Assembly (NCBI GenBank): GCA_963693305.1
Contig: OY855913.1
Coordinates: forward strand, 20,211,015 to 20,275,014
Direction of reading: 5' to 3'
DNA length: 64,000 nucleotides
From: Meandrina meandrites
Taxonomy: Eukaryota > Cnidaria > Anthozoa > Scleractinia > Meandrinidae
Shown: positions 1-9,515 of the stretch, in pieces
Position numbering within the stretch: the first letter of the stretch is position 1
Layout: the number at the start of each line of letters is the position of its first letter
The notes under the pieces: generated by a model
What the model saw: only the letters and a program-made list of their open reading frames with translations
What the model was told of the DNA's origin: nothing
The model's database searches: none
Program-made: the position numbers and the translations under genes

Positions 1-1308
1 GTCTTTTTTATCCAGTAATTAGTAATTGCCTTCCAATTTTTGTGTGTTTGCATTTATAATACTATCACTTTACTTTTTGCTATCTATTATTGTTTTCTCC
101 CTGTCTGATATACTACACAAGAAATCTTGTTCTTTTGTTGTTTTTATTTTCACCAATAAGAATGAGTGTTTTTTTTTTGTATTCAGTTTCACAAGGAATT
201 TGCTTCTTGCAACACGAAAACAAATGGTGACAAATAATATTGTGATAAAAGTGACAAATCTTGCTGTAGTTTTTATCAAACAGCCAAGCTTGAGCATCAC
301 AGCTACAACATCTGCCCTTTCTAGAAGAAAATATTTAGAAACGCATTGCCGTAGGTACCTGTTGTGATCTTAAAAATACTGCAAAGCAATCACTAATGTA
401 CAAGTCAACAGTACAGATTTTATCCATGGATTGATCCACCGACTGTTTTGATAGAATACTACTGCTTTTTCGGCATAGAAGTTTAAAACACGAATAGGAA
501 TGTTTGCCACTTGAATCTCACGTAAAAATGCAATGTTAAGCTTTCTTTCTATGATTCAATTTTTTCAAGCGACGTTAAGTCTGGGTAAGACTGATGATGT
601 CAAGAACACAACCTCTTGTGAGGTATATTTGACAGGGATTGTAGTGAGTGAGTTAGCGTGAGAGTAGGTGACCTGGGACTGTATGAGAATCAAGTTATAC
701 GCCACCAAGGCTTGAACTCCCACAAGTCCAGCATGTTATCCTTTTGGCCACTGTGCCTACAACTAGCTGTGCTTAGACTTAACTTTATCCTCAGTTGGAT
801 TGGGGAAATTACTTCAACATTATTTTACAAGTACACTTGGGTAATAAGCTGTTCATTGCTAAGTGTTTTATTTTTCTTACTTTAGTGCTTACAAGACTGG
901 AATGAATAGGAGAACAGATCTGTACCTAAAAGAAAATGAACATATAAGAAAGTGAGTTTTCCGTTTGTATATTGAATGCGATTGGGGCCCCAAGGTGCGG
1001 GATTGCAGAAAAATGCCTCCATGCCCTCCAGTAAGCCTGCATTCATTCGTAACAATGCGGTGCTTAATTGAAGAATTATTCAAGGAGTTAAACTAAACAA
1101 AGAATACGGCACAACTCAATCTTAATCAGCCTCAGAAGTTTATTCTCTTGGATAACAATGTTTTCCAGTTAGAAGTGGCTGATATTTCATTGCTCTCTCC
1201 CTCTTGTTATTAATTACAAGCCACACCTCCCACAATGTAACTGTAAAGAGTAAGAGTTTATATATTACCTGGGAGGGGTTTTGTAGAACAGTTTTCAATT
1301 GAGTGTAG
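1..1308. other. Intergenic, nothing recognised
   Basis: AT-rich sequence without a convincing coding exon or RNA gene. The open frames are short, low-complexity and lack splice context. Confidence 0.5.
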
Positions 1309-1500
1309 TAAAACCAAAACCAAAGTAATCACTCTGGTCAGTCACAAGGGACACAGACAATCCAGTGAACCAATCAAAACTCGAAGCAGATACAAGTAGC
1401 TGGCACAAAGTGCAGGAAAATATGCACAAGTGAATCACAGCTAACGTCTGATTGGCTGAGAAAGTGCTACAAGTTTTTTAAACCAATAACTAAGCATAGG
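1309..1500 (+). repeat. Interspersed repeat family C, copy 1
   Basis: This stretch is clearly related to 14690-14895 (+) and to the reverse complement of 37040-37255. Shared blocks include ATCACTCTGG, GACAATCCAGTGAACCAATC and a DNA block around GATTGG(C/T)TGAGAAAGTG. It has no coding potential. Three dispersed copies in 64 kb in both orientations indicate a transposed family. I see no clear terminal repeat, so I do not classify it. Confidence 0.7.
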
Positions 1501-1670
1501 AATTCAAACGCAGAGTAAATGTGAATTACTTTCGACACCAGATAATAAGCTATTGGCATGTACAAAAACCCAAAAGAAAGAAACGAAACCACTGAAATGA
1601 AACTGCAGAAACAATCAATATGAGTGAAACAAGACAAAATCTCTGAAACAAGGAAATCCATTAAAATTGG

Positions 1671-1847
1671 TGAGAGCTAACCGTAAACAGGTTAACCTGA
1701 GCGATATTGAGGGTAACCTGAGCGATATTTTGGCTAACTGGAGCACTATTCAGGCTAACTGGGTTGTACCTTACACTCAGGTTAGCCTGAATCGCACTTA
1801 GGTTAGCCTAAAAACTCCCAGGTTAGCCTGTTTTCAATAAGCTCTCA
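1671..1847. mobile_element. Foldback MITE built of GGTTAACCTGAG-like modules
   Basis: The left end begins TGAGAGCTAA and soon reads AAACAGGTTAACCTGAG. The reverse complement of the right end reads TGAGAGCTTA, then AAACAGGCTAACCTGGG. Between them the module GGTTA(A/G)CCTGA(G/A) plus CGATAT or CGCAC occurs several times in opposite orientations in the two halves. This is a short non-autonomous inverted-repeat element of about 177 bp. Superfamily and target duplication are not clear. Confidence 0.6.
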
Positions 1848-3424
1848 ATAATGGTAATGGTTTGCTTGTTTCAGTGATTTTTTTTCGTTTGGTTGTTTCA
1901 GCTGTTTTGTTTCGGCAGTTTCGTTTTGCTGTTACATTTATAATTGGGCAGAGGGTATAAACAATTTTTTTATGGTGCATCAGCAAAAGTTTTTTTCTTC
2001 CTTTCTTTAGTTCTGATCGGATGGCAGATGAAGTGATTGGGTGAGTTGTACTATGTCTTACTGATTTTCTCAACTTTTAGCTCTGTCAGTATTTTATAGT
2101 TACAATATTATGGCAGAGAATATGAACTTTGATTGCCTCATCATTAATCACTTGAGCCAGCCATCATTTTCTGAAGGAAGGGACCTACGTAGAAGTTTGA
2201 ATTATCCGGATCCTTGACTTGCAAGCTACATGAATCATACAAAGATACTCTTTTCACATATCCTAGACATGTAAATCTTTAATTTCTTTAAAAGTTTGTG
2301 TATTTATTTCAGAAGTAGAGCATTTGAAATTTGCCATGCCCCGGAAGAACGAGTTTCTGAACTCACCAAATCCGATATTTTTGTCATTTGTTAAATTTTC
2401 AAACGTGATGATGTAATCTACATTACTTCGCGTACAATTGCGTTCTTACAGTCCGTTTCACAAAAGCTTTAACAAACGGTTTTCAAAGTTCGTTTGAAAT
2501 TTCCGAAGCTCGCTAGGAACTTGGGAATTTCATTACGTAGTTGTCAATCAAATCGCGAACTTCGAAACAAAGTTGTAAATTTCACGCGAGGCTAAGTTCG
2601 GAAGTTGCGAAGTTCGATCGTACGCAAGTTGCTCTGAAGTTTCTTGGGCGCCATAATTCCTGGTCTTGTGTCTAGTTTCTATTGAAACAGCAGTCTTGTC
2701 TAATTGGAATACTACGTTAGGGAGAATATGGACCAAAAACACATCAGCTATTTTTTGAAACGCTCTCAGCGAACCAATTTACAACAATTTTACAATGTGG
2801 ACTTCAGCTTAAACTTTTTAGTTCGGAACAAGTCGATACGATGTTTTCAAAGAAACTAAGCTTACCTTTAGGTGCAAAAAGCTTGCTGCTGTATAAAGTT
2901 GATTTGCTGAAGAAAGAATTGCCGCTGCCAATTCGAGGAAAGAGAGCAGAGCAATGAACTCAAGTGAAACTAAAATCGGCGGAGAAATGCAGTTGAAGGT
3001 GGAAACGCGTTGGGTATTCTGGATTTCTGATGAGATAGTTGATTCGGCCGACCGAAACTTCGGAGAAACAAGAAAATGCCGCCATTCTGTAGACAGCCTT
3101 CAGTCACTGCAAATTAATGGCTGATAGTGTGCAATAGCTCAGCCAATCAGATTGCAGCATTCGCATTAGTATGCTAGTAGAATTCTAAAACCTGGCAGCC
3201 ATGTAACAGTTTTTGCAACATCGAAAAAAATCAACCAGTTGGTTTCTTCAGTACGCGACTGGTGCTAGACTGTTTTACTGATGATCAAGATACACAGCCT
3301 CAGCATGTGTTGCAAGTGGTCGATCTGGTACTAGCAAGAATTCTTCCTATTGTCACTCACACTATATGTCATCTTTAGCACCTACGTGAAAGGTAACAAG
3401 TTCTTACAGTTCTTTACACGTGCG
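1848..3424. other. Intergenic / upstream of cystatin-like gene
   Basis: No gene recognised. The last few hundred bases would hold the promoter and 5' UTR of the cystatin-like gene. I see no confident TATA box. Confidence 0.4.
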
Positions 3425-3868
3425 ATGAAACAAAACGTGTCTTTCATAGTCGTGCTGTTCTTGATCTTAAAATGTAGCCCCATCGCTTCTTTGTGCGAGG
3501 AAGGTGCCCAGAAACTTGGCCTCGACGAGATTGAAAATCATTTCACGGATCTTCTTCAAGGATTGGATCTTGCGCTAGACGTATTCAACGACGAGAAAGG
3601 CGCGGTGTTTAAGTTCGTCTTCCTGCCCGCCACCATAGACGCTACGCGCACCGTGACGGACGGGAACAAGTTTTGCGTCCGCGTCCAAATCGCGCCGTCT
3701 TCCTGTCGGAACACCGTAGAGAATTTGTCCAAACGGATCGACAAATGCCCAGTGAATTTCAGCGATCAGAGTGTGGTGGGTCAAGCCATGTGGTGTGATA
3801 TCGAAATGTTGTCGCGGCCTTGGTTAAATAACATTCAGATTCAGAAAAGAATTTGTCAACATATGTAG
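3425..3868 (+). CDS. Secreted cystatin-like protein (type-2 cystatin fold)
   Basis: A single-exon frame of 147 residues from the first ATG. The frame is open further upstream but contains no earlier ATG. Residues 1-23 form a signal peptide, so the product should be secreted. The C-terminal half follows the type-2 cystatin plan: a helix-like segment near 45-57 (LDLALDVFNDEKG), a central strand (KFCVRVQI, 82-89), then Cys94/Cys108 and Cys124/Cys144, which correspond to the two conserved disulfides. The last pair has the usual spacing of 20. A Pro-Trp (132-133) sits where cystatins place their second protease-contact loop. The first contact loop, normally Q-x-V-x-G, reads RTVTDG (75-80): Gln is replaced by Arg and one residue is inserted, so inhibition of papain-type proteases is doubtful. 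Cys84 is extra. The lack of introns is unusual for cystatins. The family call rests on cysteine and PW spacing, not on a search. Confidence 0.72.
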   Translation: MKQNVSFIVVLFLILKCSPIASLCEEGAQKLGLDEIENHFTDLLQGLDLALDVFNDEKGAVFKFVFLPATIDATRTVTDGNKFCVRVQIAPSSCRNTVENLSKRIDKCPVNFSDQSVVGQAMWCDIEMLSRPWLNNIQIQKRICQHM

Positions 3869-4883
3869 CAAACAACCAGTGACATTTTGGGATCCAAAAA
3901 AAAAATCGTTGATTTAAGTATCCACGTTTTCCAGTACACGGTTCGATCGAGCTTAAACGCTTTCCTTTTTTCACCAAACTGTAATTTATATTCTTCTACG
4001 TAGTGGGTTGATCACATTTTGTTTACAAACGACTTGTTTGACAGTTTCGGAGCAGTGTTTTGTATTATGTACTATTTTGTACTAGTTTATCTCATTCAAC
4101 GCGTGAATTCAATCAAGCGAAGAATCAGTTTCTTCTACGCGAGGAACACATAGCCTCTGGTATTTACTGGTCTCGTAAAGTTTTGCGTCAAAAGAACAAT
4201 TAAAACTGACACAAGTTGTCTTGTTTTGTTGAATGGCGTTACTTGTGACTCATGAATTAATTAAATTAAGTAAAGACCCGTCAAAGATGACCAAAAAAAT
4301 GTTGTTCCTTAAATTTGTTTACCCCAATTACTCAATCTTTTACCACAATAAAATTCTGATGTTTTTTCTGCAAACAGCTATCCCTATTGTAAATTTTGAC
4401 CACATTCCGTGGAGAAAAAAGAGACCAGAGGCTTTGAAACATGGTTTGAAAATCCACAGAAACGTCTCTAATTTTGAAATAGCGTCTCCCGAAACCACAT
4501 AAACTCTTAACAATTTTTATCAGTTTTGTGACAACTGTAAAATTCTCTCGTGAAGCTACCATTTGGAAGAAGCTGCGATGAAAATCACTTTGGATTTTGT
4601 GGATTTTGAACCATGTTTCAAGGTCAATAGGTCTTGGTCTTGGTCTAGGTCTTGTATGGAGCCTATTTCTTTACAAAACTTCCAGTCTTATTCTGATTTC
4701 GTTTTTTGTCAATTGCAGAGTTGCACTGGCCACTAAAGAAAATCTCCAAAGCCAGCGAGGCGTTCTTCACGGTGTTACCAGCAGGCTTAGTTCTGTCACT
4801 AGTATCCTTGGAGCACTTTGTGTTGTAAAAAATGTAAATATAATTGTAGGTTTATAGTGGTCATGCACTTAGCTTTGATTTTA
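3869..4883. other. 3' flank of cystatin-like gene, nothing recognised
   Basis: It holds the likely 3' UTR. An ATTAAA at about 4199 is a possible polyadenylation signal. No further coding exon is supported. Confidence 0.4.
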
Positions 4884-5189
4884 AACAATTATCCTGCGAA
4901 ATCGCCCAGAAAATCGCCTGATACTTAGCCGACGAGGCCGTTGGCCGAGTTGGCGAAAATCAGACGATATTCTGCAAGATTGAACAGGATAATTGTTTTA
5001 TTATTCAACAAATTGTGAAGGAAACTGATTTTTGCAGCGAGCAAAACTGTGGTTGTGCAGCGCTTTGCAAGATTTCAGTCGAATCTTGGCAACCTACGTA
5101 TATCGCAGGATATCTGTTATGTACGGATGACGGGTAACAATGACTTTCTGACCATATATGGGCATCGCGTGAATTTGTTGAATAATAAA
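4884..5189 (+). mobile_element. Repeat family D, copy 1 (two adjoining inverted repeats)
   Basis: The first 114 bp fold back on themselves: AACAATTATCCTG at the left and CAGGATAATTGTT at the right (4884-4997). It runs directly into a second inverted repeat, TTTATTATTCAACAAATT at 4997 and AATTTGTTGAATAATAAA at 5172-5189. The whole unit recurs in reverse orientation at 53590-53895 with high similarity. No protein is encoded. The second pair of terminal repeats suggests a MITE. Confidence 0.72.
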
Positions 5190-6926
5190 GCTTGTTACCA
5201 AGCATGGCACTCAAACAGAGGACACGGATTTTTTTTAAGTGAACATAACGTGGTTAAAAATACCATCTGGCGGGAGGCAGACCAGTTGGCTATTTACAAA
5301 GCATGACCAAGGAGTTGAACTCGGGACAACCGAGAACAAATCCAGCTAGTGGCAGGGTAGGGGGCTTGAACCCGGAATCTCCGGAATGTACCACCAGCAT
5401 CAAAAATTTAAACTGTCCCCTCTACTTTGAATGGCTCGCCATGTTAAGTTGCTTTCCTTGATGTGTTATATAGATCGTTTTCCCGCTTTGAACAGTTTAA
5501 TTCAGCGCATTAATGTCAGGAAAAGACGGGACTCGATCATATTAGCCAGCGTTATCTCCATATGCATTATACTAATGCTTGTATACGCCCTTGGATGAAT
5601 ACCACGAAGACCCGAAGCTGTAGTTCCGAAGAACAACGAAGATATTCTCCGAAACTCCACCGAAAGGTTACCGAGTGTCGACGACAAGGATAGGAAAGGC
5701 TCCGATTGGTCGGTTCCAGGCTCGTGTATCGAGCATTCCGTACCCGTAGTGCGCATTTTCCCAGAAGAATTGAATTACTTAGGAAATGTTGCGAGGTGGT
5801 TTTAACTTCGATATCGACTTCGATATCAACAATGAACTTTAACAAGACAGTATATTGAACGCGGGACTGTTGATTTTAGAGTCAGCATAAAATAATTGTC
5901 TGCAAATCGTTAGGGTACAGGGGTGTAAAACAGGTCAAATGAGCGAAGGATTAAAAACAGCGCTTTCAGAGCACGAATTTAAAGAATATGTACAAATACA
6001 TGCCATTTGAACTCTGTTATCATTAACAGTCAATCCCCGATGTAACAAAGTGGAAAATTGGACTTTGAATATAATGATCAAACCTTGTTGAACCGGCTAT
6101 TTCACCGGTAAAGACTGACCGAGTTTTGCCAGGGACTTATAAAGTGTTGGAAACTCCTTATGGGTCTCTGGTTTTGCTGTGTGTGAAATATACGTCAGGA
6201 TAATCATATAGTATAATAATTGTTCTTTGCCTGAGTGTGTCCGTTATATTGGGAACCGACTGTTTGACGAAGATTGATATTCTCAAATTTCTTGCTGTTG
6301 TCCGGCTTGTTTTTACACTTCCACAGTAAAGAGTGATAAAGAAACTGAAATTTTATTGAAGCAAGATTCGGATTTTGATATCAAAAACATAGCCTTGTGT
6401 GGCGACGTTCTCTTGGCTCGTCACGCAGTTTGCGTCACGGAATCTAAAAGGTTGTGTGACGAGCCAAAAGAATCTCTCAAGGAGGCTTTTGTCACGTCAT
6501 GTGTGGAACATCGAGCGATGAGCCGAAACAGCAGTACCAGTGTAAAATACTCAGTGCCGGTGAAAAAAAAAATGTGTTTTTTGGGTAGTAAAAAGAAATT
6601 TGATGGAAAAGATACACTTTGAATTTTTGTTTTTCCACTTCCGGTATTTGGCTTTTCTTGCGCTGTGACACCGATGATGAAACTGGGCAATTCATTTTAT
6701 CGGGGTTTCACTGGAACGGAATCTGTACTGCCCTCAAGGAAACGATTACCAGTAAGTTAAAAGATGAACGTTATTTTTGAATTCATATCTCGATTAGCTA
6801 GGATATTTTAGACCTTTATTTTTGACTTGACTAGGTAAATAATCCTTCAGTGAGGGAAGTGGTTCCTGTTAACGGTTTTACTGTCAATACTCGAAGTCTT
6901 TTGTCTTGCCAAACTATTAAAGTTCA
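5190..6926. other. Intergenic, nothing recognised
   Basis: No supported gene. The stretch around 5300-5395 resembles dispersed repeat sequence but is not classified. The open frames here are short and show no family features. Confidence 0.4.
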
Positions 6927-7576
6927 AGGGGTACTGTCACGGGGATATTTACGTTTTGGGGTAAAAATGAAATGAAACCCTTTTTCCGCACCTACGCAGA
7001 ATACTAGGGAGCAGGGGTGGCGCAGTGGTGAGAGCGCTCGCCTCCCACCAATGTGGCCCGGGTTCTATTCCAGCCCGGTACCATATGTGGGTTGAGTTTG
7101 TTGTTGGTTCTCGTCCTTGCTCCGAGGGTTTTTCTCCGCGCTGTCTGGTTTTTCTCCCTCCACAAAAACCGACACTCTAAATTCCAATTCGATCTTAATG
7201 CACGTACACGTCTAAACGAGCTCTATGAGCTCTTCTGTGTAACGTGGGTAAATAAATTACATTACATTTTTTTTACTCCCAGAAAGTCAAGAGAACGAAG
7301 TCTTGATTTTCCCAAAGGAAGAATAGTAGGCAGTAGTCTCGATAGTCAGTTAAGGGAGATTTTCCACGAAACAAAGAAAGAACTTGAAAAATTCAGCCCG
7401 ATGTTTTCAAGTTCTCATTCGCATCCTACCGATCCGCAGCCAAACACACTTAATTATAGTCTCAGAGAAATAGTTGAGTAGTTTTAAACGAAACTGAACC
7501 AATATTTTGGGGTCTCCTGTAACTAGAATGCCTTTTGGCTTTTCAAAGTTATCCTAAGAATCGGTGACAGTGTCCG
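6927..7576 (+). mobile_element. piggyBac-like MITE, copy 1, split by a SINE
   Basis: The left end reads AGGGGTACTGTCACGG, preceded by TTCA (a decayed TTAA). The right end reads GGTGACAGTGTCCG, followed one base later by TTAA. Without the nested SINE the element is about 380 bp and matches the reverse complement of 30278-30651 along most of its length. TTAA flanks and short ACTGTCAC-type terminal repeats are what piggyBac-mobilised elements leave. No transposase is present. Confidence 0.68.
7006..7273 (+). mobile_element. tRNA-derived SINE nested in the MITE
   Basis: The head carries pol III promoter boxes: A box TGGCGCAGTGG and B box GGTTCTATTCC. The body is about 180 bp and the end is T-rich. 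TACT occurs on both sides (7002-7005 and 7274-7277) and only once at the matching place in the empty MITE copy near 30570, which supports a short target duplication and fixes the order: MITE first, SINE later. Confidence 0.78.
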
Positions 7577-8251
7577 TTTAATTAGCAAAGAAGAAAGTTT
7601 TAAAACATAAAATAGAAACCTAAGGTGAACTTTAATCCTGGTTTAGTGTTTATCGACTGTCAGACAACCTGCCCGGTACTTCAATTTGTTGACATTGGTA
7701 TAAAGTCCGTTGCCATTTATTGGTCAAATGTGATTTCTGTCATGATGGTAGAAATATGTAAATAAATCGAAATTAAAGATATTCGATCTGGGGGTATTAA
7801 CTTAAACGCCTGACAACCTGCGAGCAGGGTCACCGGGATAAGGTCTTCAAGCGGAGAGCCTGTTCGCATTTTCTATCACAACGCAGAGCGCGTGGTAACG
7901 GGCATACTTATGGTAAAAATTGAGTAGAGCAAGCTTATCCGATCAGCTTCGAAATGGTTTGTCACACTAATCCCGTTCTCAGTTTTTTCCCGGAAAGACT
8001 AAAAATGCGGGATTTGTCAGATGTCACGTGTTGCTGCAAGAAAGTTTCTTTTCCTTCTCCCTCACTCCGTTCGTACGAAGGAAAATCATTTTCCTTCTCC
8101 AGAACGCTGAAGCATAACACAAACACACAAAACTGTAAGGCAGGCAGAGTGAGAGCACCTGCCCGACGATGCTTTAATTCATTTCACACTAAGCTAGGCA
8201 AATAAGTACAAACAATGTGAGGAGGGAAAACTGGCTACATCTTTACAAAGC
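7577..8251. other. Intergenic; possible 3' end of the retroelement
   Basis: No gene recognised. The right part may hold the 3' terminus of the DIRS-type element that ends its recombinase frame at 8252. A GAAGGAAAATCATTTT block near 8079 resembles GAAGGAAAATACATTTT near 11970 in the same orientation and could be part of its terminal repeats. This is weak. Confidence 0.35.
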
Positions 8252-9259
8252 CTAAGTAGGAAAATATTTAGTTAGTTGTAACCTACTTTCCAGAGAATCT
8301 TTAACATACATATTCTTAGCTTTCTCCGATTTCCATCGCCCGTGAAGCATTAATAACCTATCAGAAGCACCTGATTTCATAAGATTGTCTGCTATAAAGG
8401 TAGCACCGCCTGATCTAAGGCTGTGAGTACTATAAGGGATGGAGTTAATCCCTATAGCTGAAAGCGATTCTTTAATTAGCTCTCTACACCTAGTATAACT
8501 TAGTCTCCTAGGGCCTAGAGTATACAAATTGCCCTTCTTGACAAATTTAAGGGTTCTAAAAATGTGAGCAGATGAACTTAGATCAATACTTGCTGCTGAA
8601 AAATAACGGGCTAATAATGAATGAGGACATGCAAGACCACCACTTTTAGAAATAAACACAATATTGCCTTGCCTATATTGATCAGTTTTGCTATGCTTAA
8701 CATTAATCTCTAGATGATCATCAAAAACTACAATATCCGAAGCCTGTATATCCAAAAGCTCATTAACCCTGAAGAGGCCATAAAAGCCTAAAACAAAAAT
8801 TAATGCTGTACGTAAACCACTAAGATTACAGCCTTCATAAGCAAACTTAATACAAATTCGACGTATCATATCAGGAGTAATAGGCTCCTTTTTTCTGACT
8901 GGTCTGCTAAACACACGTTTACTAGCCTCCACAATGTTGCGAGATAATGCAGAATCAACTGGATTACCTTGTATCCCGTATGGAATGAGATCATGGACCC
9001 ATTTTAACGCACAAAACGCAGACAAAACAACAGCATATGATTTTTTGGTTTCGTGAAGATTAGACAGGTATTCAGATATAAGTAAACTATCACAAGGCAA
9101 AACCAATCTTAAGCCTCTGGACTTCATATAAAGACAGAAAAGCCTGTATTGAGCGACATACTTTTTAACAGAAGAATTAGCCCTAGACGATAAAACTTGC
9201 TTCAGCATTAAACGCCTTTTGGCAAGACAGGTCCGTCCCCAAGAAGTGGCTTCAGTCAA
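8252..9259 (-). CDS. DIRS-type retrotransposon tyrosine recombinase
   Basis: A 335-residue open frame with a complete tyrosine-recombinase active site: Arg164 (GLFRVNELLD), His279-Ser-Leu-Arg282 (THSLRSGG), His306 (LHGRW) and the nucleophile Tyr318 (NMYVKDS). An N-terminal core-binding region (about 20-110) precedes the catalytic domain. DIRS-class elements use such an enzyme to integrate a circular DNA copy without the DDE integrase of LTR elements. The frame opens with TTG; the first internal ATG is residue 18, so translation may rely on that Met, on splicing or on readthrough. It lies 256 bp downstream of the RT frame on the same strand. It has no stop or frameshift and may be functional. 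Confidence 0.88.
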   Translation of the reverse strand: MTEATSWGRTCLAKRRLMLKQVLSSRANSSVKKYVAQYRLFCLYMKSRGLRLVLPCDSLLISEYLSNLHETKKSYAVVLSAFCALKWVHDLIPYGIQGNPVDSALSRNIVEASKRVFSRPVRKKEPITPDMIRRICIKFAYEGCNLSGLRTALIFVLGFYGLFRVNELLDIQASDIVVFDDHLEINVKHSKTDQYRQGNIVFISKSGGLACPHSLLARYFSAASIDLSSSAHIFRTLKFVKKGNLYTLGPRRLSYTRCRELIKESLSAIGINSIPYSTHSLRSGGATFIADNLMKSGASDRLLMLHGRWKSEKAKNMYVKDSLESRLQLTKYFPT

Positions 9260-9339
9260 ATCCTAAGGAAGCAAAAATACTAAGAGATAATATTAAATAA
9301 AGGGAAGGGGTTGTGCTTATACCGATTTAGCACCGGCGA

Positions 9340-9465
9340 AAAATTTAAGAAAAATCCATAGCCAACCGGCCAAAGTCCGCTGCCATCCGGCTAGACCATA
9401 AAGCCAAACGGCTAAAAGAGTTCGCTGCCATCCGGCTAGAACCTGATGCCAACCGGCCGCAAAAG
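9340..9465 (-). repeat. 45-bp tandem repeat between RT and recombinase frames
   Basis: CGCTGCCATCCGGCTAGA occurs at 9378 and again at 9423, with a partial unit on each side (about two and a half copies). Read on the minus strand it would give a Trp-rich repeat (LAGWQRTLA). I treat it as spacer inside the retroelement rather than as a coding domain. Confidence 0.6.
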
Positions 9466-9515
9466 CCCCAAAAAGGCTTGAAAACTCTAATACAATAACA
9501 CAGCGTGTGTAATGC

